The notes under the pieces: generated by a model
What the model was told of the DNA's origin: nothing
What the model saw: only the letters and a program-made list of their open reading frames with translations
The model's database searches: none
Part shown: in pieces, positions 1-8,759 of the stretch
Position numbering within the stretch: the first letter of the stretch is position 1
How the letters are laid out: each line of letters starts with the position of its first letter
Translations under genes and position numbers: made by a program
NCBI GenBank assembly: GCA_963833495.1
Contig: CAWHYJ010000013.1
Location: 1-64,000 of the forward strand
DNA length: 64,000 nucleotides
Direction: 5' to 3'
DNA from: Fodinibacter sp963833495
GTDB lineage: Bacteria > Actinomycetota > Actinomycetes > Actinomycetales > Dermatophilaceae

Positions 1-300
1 AACGGGCAGCCCGGCGTCATGGTCGTCGAGGGTCTCCGACCGGCGCGCGGCGGCGGCATCCCCGTCGGCACCTTCACCGATCGAGACGGCACGGTGACTT
101 CGCAGGTCGCCTGGCAGGACCGGCCGGCCACCGTCGGCGACCGCCTGGACGGGGTGCGCGTCGGAGACCGGGCCTGGGAGCCCGACGTGCAGATCGGGCT
201 GTGGGACATCATCGTCGACGCGACCGTCGTCGGGCTGTTCGTGTGGCGCCTCCTCGTCCTCGTCAGGCACTGGCGCTGCCGTCGCCGCGCCGGCCCCTGA
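1..300 (+). CDS. C-terminal part of an unrecognised membrane protein
   Basis: The frame is open from the window edge to a TGA at 298-300, so the N-terminus lies outside. About 99 residues are visible. The first part looks soluble, with short beta-strand-like stretches (VMVVEGLRP, GIPVGTFTDRDG, DRLDGVRVGDRAWEPD). It is followed by one hydrophobic segment (about LWDIIVDATVVGLFVWRLLVL) and a basic tail (RHWRCRRRAGP). The arrangement is that of a tail-anchored protein or the end of a membrane protein with the basic end inside. I do not recognise the family. Confidence 0.5.
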   Translation, partial: NGQPGVMVVEGLRPARGGGIPVGTFTDRDGTVTSQVAWQDRPATVGDRLDGVRVGDRAWEPDVQIGLWDIIVDATVVGLFVWRLLVLVRHWRCRRRAGP

Positions 301-406
301 CGCCGGGTCGCTCCGCTCGGCCCGTGCGGCCCGACCGCCCCCACCTGCACGGATGGTGTCGAGGTTGGACGACCGCAAGGTTCTCCAAAGGTCGTGCCCG
401 TATTCC

Positions 407-443
407 TGTTACCAGGAGGCCAGCCGCAGGGGGCTGGTTAACA
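407..443. promoter_or_regulatory. Nested inverted repeat upstream of the multicopper oxidase
   Basis: TGTTACCAG (407-415) faces CTGGTTAACA (434-443), and inside it CCAGCC (420-425) faces GGCTGG (432-437). The repeat ends a few bases before the ribosome binding site. It could be an operator or a 5' leader hairpin. Copper control is a guess from the gene downstream; it does not match a copper-operator consensus I know. Confidence 0.3.
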
Positions 444-458
444 GCAGGAGGCGACAGC

Positions 459-2672
459 ATGTCCGAAGAGATCACACAGAGCGAGGGACTGTCCCGGCGC
501 AACATGTTGCGGTTGGGCGCTGCCGGTGGCGTCGGAGTGGCACTCACCGGCGCCACGATCGGTGCCCCGTTCCTCGAGAAGAAGGGGCTGCTCACGCCCG
601 ACGGCGCCTTCGGTGCCTCTGGCACCGGGCTCGGCGACTCGTTGTTCTACATCGAGGCCTTCCCGACCAGCCCGCTGATCCTCGCGCCGTTCAAGGACCC
701 GCTCGTGGTGCCCAAGGCGCTTCGTCCGGAGGCTTCGGCCACCTACAAGGCCTGGGCACAGCCGCCCGGACCGGGAGTCGGACAACAGAACTCACTGGGT
801 AACCAGCAGCACCAGCTCTGGCCGGGCCAGACGCCCTGGAGCACCACGCTGAACTCCTACCCCGACCCGATCGTCTACAAGATCGACGTCAAGGTGGACG
901 AGCACGCGTTCACCACGTCGCCCGTGCTTCCGATCGACAACAACGGCAAGCCCACCGTGTCCTTCGACGCGGCCGGCAACACCTACGCGGCGGGCACGCA
1001 GCGGACCCTGCCGAAGAGCACCATCTACGGCTTCAACGGCACGTTCCCCGGCCCGATGATCAACGCCGAGTACGGCAAGCCTGCGGTGGTCCGGTTCATC
1101 AACAAGCTCGACGAGAACCCGGCGAACCTGGACCGCCAGGACTTCGGTTCCCCCGATTGGTCGTTCTTGACCCACCTGCACAACGGGCACACCGCACCGG
1201 AGAGCGACGGCAACCCGCACTACACGATGCGCTACGGGCCGCAGCACACCGGCTTCCGCACCGGCCAGTGGGTCGACCAGATGTACCTCAACTGGCCGGC
1301 GGGCGGCGACGACCGCGAGAAGCAGAGCTTCTTCTGGTTCCACGACCACCGCATGGACCACACCGGCTCCAACGTCTACAAGGGCATGGTCGGGCTCTAC
1401 CCGATCTACGACCCGAAGCCCATGCCGGGCACCTCGGGTGGCTTCGACATGGGCGACGAGCGCCAGGGGCTGCGGCTCCCGGGAGTCCGGACCAACCACG
1501 CCGACGGCTCCTTCGACGTCGACTACGACATCCCGCTGGCGTTCTACGACTGCCGGCTCGACGACGGCGTCACGGTGCACAAGGACATCCACGACGTGGA
1601 CTTCCCGGCCGCGAAGAACCCGTCCACCCACCCGGAGTGGTGGGGCAAGACGTTCTACAAGCACTTCCCCAACCACGGCTTCGTCGGCGACATCTTCACG
1701 GTCAACGGCACGGCATACCCGGTGCTGGAGGTCAAGCGGCGCAAGTACCGCTTCCGCTTCCTCGACGCCTCGGTCGCCCGCATCTACGACTTCCAGCTGA
1801 TGAGCTCGACGCAGGGCCCGAAGACCGCGGTGTCACTGGGCTACGGCGGCGACGAGCTCGAGGGCCAGTACCGCATCCCGGACGGCCAGAAGTGCATGAA
1901 GTTCACCCAGATCGCCTCGGACGGCGGGCTGCTGCCCGTGCCGATCCCCCGCGACAACTTCGAGCTGTGGCCGGCCAAGCGCCGCGAGGTCATCATCGAC
2001 TTCACCCGCTACCAGGACGGCACGCCCACCACCAAGGGCGACGTCATCTACCTCACCAACACGATGAAGATGCCGAACGGCCGGATGTGGGCCGCCTCCT
2101 CGCGCTTCTCCCCCGACCCCAACTACAAGGTGCCGGTGCTGAAGTTCGTCATCGGCGACGACGCCCCGGACAACAGCCGGATCCCCAAGGCCATGCGCCC
2201 CGTCCCGCCGCTGCCGTCGAACTGGCAGACCCTGATGGACAACCGGCTGGTCTTCGAGGTGCAGCGCGGGAGTGGAGCCGGCGAGGTCGAGTGGCTGATC
2301 AACGGCAAGTCCTTCGAGCCGGCGACCGTGGCCACCAGCCTGAAGAACCCGGCCGGTAACACCCCGCTCGCCCAGCAGAAGAAGAACAGCTTCAACCTCT
2401 GGGAGATCCGCAACGGCGGTGGCGGCTGGGTGCACCCCTTCCACCTGCACATGGAGGAGCACCGCACCGTCATGCGCAACGGCAAGGACGTCACCAAGGG
2501 CAGTCCTGGGCACCCCGATGACGTCTCCCGCGAGGACCTGGTGGCCCTGGACCCGGGCGAGGAGGTCATCGTCTACCGCGGCTTCCGAGACTTCACCGGC
2601 CCCTACGTGGCGCACTGCCACAACCTGGCCCACGAGGACCACGCCATGATGTTCGGCTGGGAGATCACCTGA
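459..2672 (+). CDS. Tat-exported multicopper oxidase
   Basis: Secreted multicopper oxidase of 737 residues, expected to oxidise phenolics, bilirubin-like compounds or metal ions with reduction of O2 to water. The ATG at 459 is chosen because AGGAGG lies 7 nt upstream and because it puts a twin-arginine signal (SRRNMLRLG, residues about 12-20, then a small-residue hydrophobic stretch) at the N-terminus. All four copper motifs are present: HLHNGH (H239, H241, H244), HDH (H295, H297), HPFHLH (H659, H662, H664) and HCHNLAHEDHAM (H719, C720, H721, H725, M730), so type 1 and trinuclear sites look intact. It is longer than usual laccases and resembles CotA or phenoxazinone-synthase types. Its stop codon overlaps the next start (TGATG), which indicates translational coupling. 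Confidence 0.93.
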   Translation: MSEEITQSEGLSRRNMLRLGAAGGVGVALTGATIGAPFLEKKGLLTPDGAFGASGTGLGDSLFYIEAFPTSPLILAPFKDPLVVPKALRPEASATYKAWAQPPGPGVGQQNSLGNQQHQLWPGQTPWSTTLNSYPDPIVYKIDVKVDEHAFTTSPVLPIDNNGKPTVSFDAAGNTYAAGTQRTLPKSTIYGFNGTFPGPMINAEYGKPAVVRFINKLDENPANLDRQDFGSPDWSFLTHLHNGHTAPESDGNPHYTMRYGPQHTGFRTGQWVDQMYLNWPAGGDDREKQSFFWFHDHRMDHTGSNVYKGMVGLYPIYDPKPMPGTSGGFDMGDERQGLRLPGVRTNHADGSFDVDYDIPLAFYDCRLDDGVTVHKDIHDVDFPAAKNPSTHPEWWGKTFYKHFPNHGFVGDIFTVNGTAYPVLEVKRRKYRFRFLDASVARIYDFQLMSSTQGPKTAVSLGYGGDELEGQYRIPDGQKCMKFTQIASDGGLLPVPIPRDNFELWPAKRREVIIDFTRYQDGTPTTKGDVIYLTNTMKMPNGRMWAASSRFSPDPNYKVPVLKFVIGDDAPDNSRIPKAMRPVPPLPSNWQTLMDNRLVFEVQRGSGAGEVEWLINGKSFEPATVATSLKNPAGNTPLAQQKKNSFNLWEIRNGGGGWVHPFHLHMEEHRTVMRNGKDVTKGSPGHPDDVSREDLVALDPGEEVIVYRGFRDFTGPYVAHCHNLAHEDHAMMFGWEIT

Positions 2673-3811
2673 TGTCCACCGACATCGCCGCCGTCGGCGT
2701 CGAGGAGCGGGTACTTCCCGCCCCGGCGCCGGCCGGCGTGCCGTGGCGCACGGTGCTGCCGCTGGCCGTGGTGCTGGCCCTCGCCGACACGTTCTGGGTC
2801 GTCTCGCTGCGCGAAGCCGTCGGCGCCATCGAGCGGACCCAGACACCGTTCCTGAGCTGGGTGCGCGAGTCGGCGCTCAGCCTCCCGCTCTTCGTGCTGG
2901 CCGTGCTCGGCGCCCTGACCCTGGCGCTGCACTGGTTCGGGCCGTCCGGGCACCGACCGAAGCAGGTACTGCTGACCGGACTCCTGGTCACCACGTCCGC
3001 GACCCTGGCGGGGGTGGCGGTGCTCGCCGCCAGCACCTTCTACGACTACCGCCTGGAGATCGACCAGAACCACCTGATGGGGACGATGCGGCAGTCCTGC
3101 AGCGGCGCCTGCGTGGCAACCCAGGAGGCGGCCACCTACTGGCTGCAGATGCGGTCCTTCGGGTGGGGCACCCTCATCCTGCTGGTCACGAACCTCGTCC
3201 TGGTGGCCTGGGCCGTTGCCGCCTTCGGCGGCCGCCTCAGAGTCAGCACTCCCCGGCCTGCCGGTTCGCGTAACCCTGACCGCGACGACACCCTGCGCAC
3301 GCTGCTGGTCGCCGGTCTGGTCGGCGCTGCCGTCATCCACGCAGCAGTCGTGCCCGAGCACCTCACCGAGTGGTCGGCCGCAGGCTCCTTCTTCCTGCTG
3401 CTCACCGCCGCCGAGCTCGTCATCGCCGGATGTCTCCTGTTCGCCCCTCGCGTGCGGGTACCGGCACTCCTGGCAGCGGCGGCGGCCTCCGCAGGGCCCC
3501 TCCTGCTCTGGCTGTGGTCGCGCAGCAGCGGGCTCCCCTTCGGACCGGAGCCGGGCGTGCCCGAGGCGATCGGCATGGCCGACATCGCCGCTTGCGTGCT
3601 CGAGATGGTCACGCTGGTCCTCGCGGTCGTGCTGCTCCGACGGGTGAAGAACGCGCGCCACAGGAGCGGCTACTCACGCCACGTCGCGGCGCTCGCCCTC
3701 ATTTCCGTCGTCGTGGTGACCGTGATCGGCCTGGGCGGCACGTCGCTCAGCTGGACGTCGCTGCTGGTCGAGGGTTCCTCACACCCGAGTCACGGCATCG
3801 AGTCCTCGTAG
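2672..3811 (+). CDS. Polytopic membrane protein coupled to the multicopper oxidase
   Basis: A 379-residue protein with about eight hydrophobic segments and short loops. A soluble loop after the third or fourth helix carries CSGAC (near residues 148-152) and could bind metal or form a disulfide. The TGATG overlap with the oxidase gene places both on one mRNA, so it may serve the oxidase as a membrane partner, electron donor or copper-handling protein. No family motif was recognised. The 3' end overlaps the convergent CDF gene by 22 bp. Confidence 0.75.
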   Translation: MSTDIAAVGVEERVLPAPAPAGVPWRTVLPLAVVLALADTFWVVSLREAVGAIERTQTPFLSWVRESALSLPLFVLAVLGALTLALHWFGPSGHRPKQVLLTGLLVTTSATLAGVAVLAASTFYDYRLEIDQNHLMGTMRQSCSGACVATQEAATYWLQMRSFGWGTLILLVTNLVLVAWAVAAFGGRLRVSTPRPAGSRNPDRDDTLRTLLVAGLVGAAVIHAAVVPEHLTEWSAAGSFFLLLTAAELVIAGCLLFAPRVRVPALLAAAAASAGPLLLWLWSRSSGLPFGPEPGVPEAIGMADIAACVLEMVTLVLAVVLLRRVKNARHRSGYSRHVAALALISVVVVTVIGLGGTSLSWTSLLVEGSSHPSHGIESS

Positions 3812-4710
3812 GAGCGGGGGTCCTCGGCAGGCTCGATGTGGCACAGCACGTCGATGTCGGGGAACTCCGCGACCAGGGCGTCGGTGATGTCCTCGACCAG
3901 GTCATGGCCGCGCTGCACCGTCCACTCGCCCGGCACGAGCAGGTCGAACTGCATGAAGCGGCGGTTGCCGGCCTCCCGGGTCAGCAGCCGGTGCCACGAG
4001 ACCTCCGCGGAGGTGAAGCGGCCCAGCACCGTGCGGATCAGCTCGTTGTCCTCCTTGGGCAGGCTGACGTCCATCAGGCCGGCCGACGCGCCGCGGATCA
4101 GCCGGGACCCGGTGACCAGGATGTTGAGCCCGACCGCGAAGGCCACGACCGGGTCGAGCCGCTCCCAGCCGGTCACCCAGACGAGCAGCACGCCCACCAC
4201 GACGCCCACCGAGGTCCAGACGTCCGTCATCAGGTGCTTGCCGTCGGCGACGAGGGTGATGGACCGGTACCGCGCACCGGCGCGCAGCAGCACCAGCGCG
4301 ACCCCGCCGTTCACCACGGATGCCGCGACGGACACCGCCAGCCCGACCCCGACGTTCTCGAGGGGCTGGGGGTTCAGGAAGCGCTGCACCGCAGTGAAGA
4401 GGATGACGGCCGCGGCGACGAAGATCATCACGCCTTCGGTCGCCGCCGAGAAGTACTCGGCCTTGCTGTGCCCGAAGTGGTGGTTCTTGTCCGGCGGCCG
4501 GATGGCGACCGTCAGGGCCACCAGGGCCACGATCGCGGCGACCAGGTTGACCAGCGACTCGGCGGCATCCGAGAGGAGGCCGACGGACCCGGTGATCCAC
4601 CAGGCAAAGGTCTTCAGCGCGATGGTCAGCAGCGCGGCCCCGATGGACAACCAGGCGAACCTCGTCAGGTCGACGGGCTGGGGGCGTGCGCGGGCCACCG
4701 GGGTGCTCAC
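3790..4710 (-). CDS. Cation diffusion facilitator (CDF) metal efflux protein
   Basis: CDF-family transporter of 306 residues, expected to exchange Zn2+, Fe2+, Co2+ or Mn2+ for protons. Six hydrophobic helices are followed by a cytoplasmic ferredoxin-like domain (about residues 210-300). In helix 5 the H159xxxD163 pair is present. In helix 2, E51-S-L-V-N55 stands where YiiP has D-S-L-V-D, so site A is altered and metal preference cannot be read by analogy. The GTG start is supported by a GAGAAT -10-like hexamer 6 nt upstream (4717-4722), which implies a leaderless mRNA. It is convergent with the oxidase operon. Confidence 0.88.
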   Translation of the reverse strand: MSTPVARARPQPVDLTRFAWLSIGAALLTIALKTFAWWITGSVGLLSDAAESLVNLVAAIVALVALTVAIRPPDKNHHFGHSKAEYFSAATEGVMIFVAAAVILFTAVQRFLNPQPLENVGVGLAVSVAASVVNGGVALVLLRAGARYRSITLVADGKHLMTDVWTSVGVVVGVLLVWVTGWERLDPVVAFAVGLNILVTGSRLIRGASAGLMDVSLPKEDNELIRTVLGRFTSAEVSWHRLLTREAGNRRFMQFDLLVPGEWTVQRGHDLVEDITDALVAEFPDIDVLCHIEPAEDPRSYEDSMP

Positions 4711-4878
4711 GGGGACATTCTCGCGTGATCACCCGGCTCCGGTGGGCACCCCCGTGGTGACGGTGGTCATGCCGCGCCGGACGCCACCCTCGCCCACGGA
4801 GGGTGATCCCGCCGACAGCACCACCACCACCGACCCGACGGGTGACAGGCTGGGCTCGACCACCGAAGGGGTGATCCG

Positions 4879-6303
4879 ATGACTGGACGACGTGCCATGG
4901 GCGCGGTCGATGCCATCTGGCTGAGCATGGACAGCCCCGACAACCTCATGGTCATCGAGGGCATCATGACCCTCGACACGCCGATGGACTGGGACCGGCT
5001 GCGCGCGGTGCTGCAGCACCGCCTCGTCGACCGCTACCCCGTCTTCCACCAGGTGGTGGAGGAGGCGTCCAGCCCGTTCGGGATGCCGCACTGGGCCGAC
5101 CACGAGGACTTCTCGCTCGACAACCACGTGCACCACGCCGAGCTGCCCGAGCCGGCCGACGAGACCGCGCTGCAGGCGTTCGTCGAGCAGAAGATGCAGG
5201 AGCCCCTCGACCGCAGCCTGCCGCTCTGGCACTTCTACCTCATCGACGGGTACGAGGGCGGCTCGGTCGTCGTCTCCCGCTTCCACCACGCCCTGGCCGA
5301 CGGCATGGCCCTGGCCGAGGTGCTGCTCTCGCTCACCGACGAGCACCACGACGGCGACCTCACGGAGTCCGACGTGCCGCCGCATGCCGCCGCCACCCAG
5401 CACCCCGAGCCCCCACCCACCTCCCTCCTCGAGCTCGCCGGACGGCTCGCCCGCCCGGTCACCCGGCCGGTCTCCGCCGGCCTGCGCGAGGCCATGAAGC
5501 TGGCCGCCGAGCTGCCCGCGGCGCTGCACCCGTCGAACGCCGTCGAGGCGCTCAGCACGGCCTGGCAGACCGGCCAGATCGCCGACAAGCTGCTGCTCTC
5601 GCACAACCCGCCGTCGCTGATCGTCGCCCCGCCCGGAGTGGCGAAGCGCGCGGTCTGGTCGCAGCCCCGACCGCTCGACGACATCAAGCTGGTCGGCCGC
5701 ACGGCCGGTGCCACGGTCAACGACGTGCTCGTGGGAGCCGTGTCCGCCGCGATCAGCCACTACGTGAGCGACCGCGGCGGCGACCCGGCGGACCTGTCGA
5801 CGATGGTGCCGGTCAACGTGCGCACCCCGGGCGAACCGCTCCCCCGTGAGCTCGGCAACAAGTTCGCGCTGGTGATGCTGCCGCTGCCGACCTCGCGCCT
5901 GGCCCCGTTCCAGCGCCTCGCCGAGGCCAAGCGCCGGATGGACTCGATCAAGCACTCCCCCGAGGCCGTGCTCACCTTCGGCCTGATCACCGCGATCGGC
6001 CTGACCAACACCGCCGTGGCCAAGCACGTCATCGACTTCTTCGCCGCCAAGGCCATCGGGGTCACCACGAACGTCGCCGGGCCGCGCACCGCTCGCTACC
6101 TCGCCGGCACGCGCATCAACGGCATCCTCGGCTGGGTGCCCGGCTCGGGACCGCAGACCCTGGGCGTGTGCATCTTCAGCTACGACGGCGTCGTGCGGGT
6201 CGGCTTCAAGGCGGATGCCGCGGTGGTCACGGACCCCGAGAAGCTCGTGCACGCGTTCGACGACGAGATGGACACCCTCGTGCGGCTCGCCGCCGCCGTC
6301 TGA
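4879..6303 (+). CDS. Wax ester synthase / diacylglycerol acyltransferase (WS/DGAT)
   Basis: O-acyltransferase of 474 residues, normal family length, that would join acyl-CoA to a fatty alcohol or diacylglycerol to make wax ester or triacylglycerol at the inner membrane face. The catalytic HHxxxDG motif is present as H136-H137-A-L-A-D141-G142. The C-terminal DUF1298 half contains the usual NDVLVGAV and NVAGPR stretches. Its stop is 13 bp before the next gene, an SRPBCC protein, with which it probably forms an operon. A poorly conserved 37-codon frame (4769-4882) runs into its start as ATGA; I do not treat that as a gene. Confidence 0.92.
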   Translation: MTGRRAMGAVDAIWLSMDSPDNLMVIEGIMTLDTPMDWDRLRAVLQHRLVDRYPVFHQVVEEASSPFGMPHWADHEDFSLDNHVHHAELPEPADETALQAFVEQKMQEPLDRSLPLWHFYLIDGYEGGSVVVSRFHHALADGMALAEVLLSLTDEHHDGDLTESDVPPHAAATQHPEPPPTSLLELAGRLARPVTRPVSAGLREAMKLAAELPAALHPSNAVEALSTAWQTGQIADKLLLSHNPPSLIVAPPGVAKRAVWSQPRPLDDIKLVGRTAGATVNDVLVGAVSAAISHYVSDRGGDPADLSTMVPVNVRTPGEPLPRELGNKFALVMLPLPTSRLAPFQRLAEAKRRMDSIKHSPEAVLTFGLITAIGLTNTAVAKHVIDFFAAKAIGVTTNVAGPRTARYLAGTRINGILGWVPGSGPQTLGVCIFSYDGVVRVGFKADAAVVTDPEKLVHAFDDEMDTLVRLAAAV

Positions 6304-6316
6304 CCGGGAGGTCACC

Positions 6317-6751
6317 ATGCCCACCGACACCGCCAGCGCCACCGTCGTCGTCGCGGCGCCGCTCGACATGGTGCTCGAGCACCTGCGCGACGTCGAGGAC
6401 ACCCCCCACTGGGTGTCGGACATCAAGGAGGTGGAGGTGCTGACCCGGGGCGACGACGGCCTGCCGCTGACCGCAGCCGTCGCGGCATCCACTGCCGTGG
6501 GCACCGACCGCTACACCATCGGCTACGAGCACGGCCCCACCGGCCTGTCGTGGCACCTCATCGAGGGCCGGATGCAGACCGGTCAGGATGCCGAGTACGT
6601 GCTCCGAGCGCTCGACGCCACCCGCACCGAGGTCACCTTCAGCCTGACCATCAGCCACAACCTGCCGCTGCCCGGCTTCATCCGCAGCCGCACCATCAAG
6701 GGCCTGGTCGCCAACAACACCGGCGGCCTGGTCAAGCACTTCGCCGGGTGA
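6317..6751 (+). CDS. SRPBCC-family (START/polyketide cyclase-like) lipid-binding protein
   Basis: A 144-residue helix-grip protein. It opens with a strand (SATVVVAAPLDMVLEHLRD) that leads into the LRDVEDTPHW-type first helix and ends in the long C-terminal helix before HFAG. Such proteins hold a hydrophobic ligand in a central cavity. The ATG at 6317 follows GGGAGGT by 4 nt. Its place directly behind the WS/DGAT suggests it carries or senses an acyl or terpenoid lipid in the same pathway; this is inference from position. Confidence 0.8.
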   Translation: MPTDTASATVVVAAPLDMVLEHLRDVEDTPHWVSDIKEVEVLTRGDDGLPLTAAVAASTAVGTDRYTIGYEHGPTGLSWHLIEGRMQTGQDAEYVLRALDATRTEVTFSLTISHNLPLPGFIRSRTIKGLVANNTGGLVKHFAG

Positions 6752-6914
6752 GCACCGGCGCCGTGACCTAGGGGCGGGTGTGGCCGAAGGTGAACGTGCC
6801 CTGACCGCAGACCGGGCCCGGCGCCGGCTGGATGGTGTACGCCGCGGTGACCTCACCGGCGTGACGAGCACCGGACACCCGCTGGCGGCGAGCCGAGGCG
6901 TTGCCGCCCCGGGT

Positions 6915-8318
6915 TCAGCTGTCGAAGCCGACCCCCGCGGCATCCAGCCCGCGCAGCCACAGGTTGCGCCGCCCGGTGCGGTCCTCGGCGGCCAGGCTCG
7001 CGCGCGTCGCGCGCACCGCGGCGAAGCGGATCGGCTCCGGTGGGAACGGCATCGGCTTGCGCCGCACCATGGCCAAGCGGGTCACCTCGGTGTCGCGGCC
7101 GTCGACGAGGTCGAGGGCGACGCGGGCACCGAAGCGGGTCGAGGCGACCCCGAGCCCGGTGTAGCCGACGGCGTAGGACAGCCGGCCGCCGAGCGCGGTG
7201 CCGAACACCGGGGTGAAGCGCGAGGTGGTGTCGATGACTCCGGCCCAGCGGTGGGTGAACCGCACTCCGGCGAGCTGGGGGAAGATGTCGAAGAAGTGCT
7301 CGGCCAGCAGGTCGTGCGACGCCGACTGCTCCAGGCGGGGGTCGATCTTCCCGGGGAAGTGGTAGTTGGCGTCGTAGCCGCCGAAGAGCACCCGGTCGTC
7401 GAGCGTGCGCCGGTAGTAGTGGAACTGGTTGCCCGCGTCGGTGAGGCCCTCGCGCCCGCGCCAGCCCACGGCATCCAGCTGGGCCGGCGACAGCGGCTCG
7501 GACATCAGCACGTGGTCGTAGACGGGCAGCGTGTAGAGCGCGAGGCGCTTCAGCGGGCCGCGGAAGGCGCCGGTGCCGAGCACGACCCGGTCGGCGCGCA
7601 GGCTCCCCCACTCGGTGCGCACGACCACGCCGCCGTCCTCGCGGTCGAACGCCGTCACGCCGGTGTCCTCGTGCAGCCGCACCCCGAGCCGCTCGGCCGC
7701 GGCGGCCAACCCCCACACCAGCTTGCCGGGGTCGACGAGCCCGACCGTGGGGTCCACCCACCCGGCCAGGTAGCGCGGCGAGTCGACGCGGGCGCGCGCC
7801 TGCGCGGCATCCAGCAGGGTGGCGTCGACTCCGTGTGCCCGGTGCAGCTCGTAGCCCTCGTGCACCGCCGCGACCTGGTGCTCGCTGAGTGCCATCGTGA
7901 TCTCGCCCGGCACGTGGTAGTCGGCATCGATGCCGTAGGTCGTGAGGGTCGCCTCGAACCCGGCGCGGTTCTCGTCGGCCAGCCGCTCGAGGGCGCCCAC
8001 CTCGTCGGGCCAGCAGGCCAGCCCCTGCGCCAGGCCGTGGGTCAGCGAAGAGGCGACGAAGCCGCCGTTGCGACCGGATGCCGCGACACCGAACCGCCCG
8101 CGCTCGAGCACGACGACGTCGCGCGACGGGTCGTCCTCCTTGGCCTGGATCGCGGCCCACAGCCCGGTGAAGCCGCCGCCCACGACGACCAGGTCGGCGC
8201 GGTGCCCCGAGCCGGTGAGCGCCGCGCGCGGCGAGGGGCGCTCGGGCCGGTCGGTCCAGAACACGTCGGGTGTCGCGTCGGCGAGCGAGGCCCGCACGGC
8301 CGCGGGGTCGGCAGTCAT
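6915..8318 (-). CDS. FAD-dependent amine/amino-acid oxidoreductase (DAO family)
   Basis: A 467-residue flavoprotein. The N-terminal Rossmann motif VVVGGGFTGLW (G47-G49, G52) binds FAD, and VVVLERGRFGVAASGRNGG matches the DAO family pattern seen in gamma-glutamylputrescine oxidases and related deaminating oxidases. The C-terminal part (YAVGYTGLGVASTRFGARVA) is the second FAD-contacting region. The start is supported by CACAAT 6 nt upstream (8325-8330), a leaderless arrangement. It is divergent from a cupin gene with only 32 bp between starts, so the two promoters must overlap. Substrate is unknown. The same frame stays open for 48 codons beyond the stop. Confidence 0.87.
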   Translation of the reverse strand: MTADPAAVRASLADATPDVFWTDRPERPSPRAALTGSGHRADLVVVGGGFTGLWAAIQAKEDDPSRDVVVLERGRFGVAASGRNGGFVASSLTHGLAQGLACWPDEVGALERLADENRAGFEATLTTYGIDADYHVPGEITMALSEHQVAAVHEGYELHRAHGVDATLLDAAQARARVDSPRYLAGWVDPTVGLVDPGKLVWGLAAAAERLGVRLHEDTGVTAFDREDGGVVVRTEWGSLRADRVVLGTGAFRGPLKRLALYTLPVYDHVLMSEPLSPAQLDAVGWRGREGLTDAGNQFHYYRRTLDDRVLFGGYDANYHFPGKIDPRLEQSASHDLLAEHFFDIFPQLAGVRFTHRWAGVIDTTSRFTPVFGTALGGRLSYAVGYTGLGVASTRFGARVALDLVDGRDTEVTRLAMVRRKPMPFPPEPIRFAAVRATRASLAAEDRTGRRNLWLRGLDAAGVGFDS

Positions 8319-8350
8319 GGCGCCATTGTGCCGGGTGCGAGGATGCGGCC

Positions 8351-8680
8351 ATGCGCCTGCTCAGCCCCGACGTCACCATCGCCCCGCTCGACCACGAGCC
8401 CCTGCCGACCGGGGAGGTCGTCGCCGGATCCCCCACCGCCGCGGCGCTCACCCTCGACACCCTGGGGCGCACGCAGGTCGGGCTGTGGGAGATGGCCGAG
8501 GGCACGGCCCGCGACACCGAGGTCGACGAGGTCTTCGTCGTGCTCTCCGGTGCCGGGTACGTGACGTTCGAGCACGGGGAGCGCATCGACCTCGCTCCAG
8601 GGGTCGCGGTCCGGCTGCACGCCGGGGAGCGCACCGTGTGGACCGTCACCGAACGGGTACGCAAGATGTGGGTGGCCTGA
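8351..8680 (+). CDS. Small cupin-domain protein
   Basis: A 109-residue single-domain cupin. The glycine-rich turns (VDEVFVVLSGAGYVTFEHGE, then LAPGVAVRLHAGERTVWTV) match the two conserved cupin motifs, but the first has few metal-ligand histidines, so metal binding is uncertain. The C-terminal RVRKMWVA is typical of short 'cupin domain-containing' proteins found next to amine-oxidase genes. The ATG at 8351 lies 6 nt below GAGGAT, consistent with a leaderless mRNA. Confidence 0.78.
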   Translation: MRLLSPDVTIAPLDHEPLPTGEVVAGSPTAAALTLDTLGRTQVGLWEMAEGTARDTEVDEVFVVLSGAGYVTFEHGERIDLAPGVAVRLHAGERTVWTVTERVRKMWVA

Positions 8681-8747
8681 ACGTCTCGGTTCGGTCACGC
8701 ACTGGTTCCGCCTGCGTCCTCACTAGGCGCGGGGGCCTGTTCGTGGC

Positions 8748-8753
8748 TAGGTT
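8748..8753 (+). promoter_or_regulatory. -10 box TAGGTT for the glutamate transporter operon
   Basis: TAGGTT ends 6 nt before the ATG at 8760 and no Shine-Dalgarno sequence lies between, so transcription probably starts at or beside the A of the start codon. Confidence 0.5.
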
Positions 8754-8759
8754 GCCAGC

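Noticed and set aside
2603..3661. A long minus-strand ORF opposite the oxidase partner gene
   Set aside because: Its composition (runs of R, G, H, Q, E) is that of an antisense shadow of the plus-strand membrane protein.
4769..4882. A 37-codon ORF ending as ATGA on the WS/DGAT start
   Set aside because: Low-complexity Pro/Thr/Asp sequence with no ribosome binding site; coupling may be chance.
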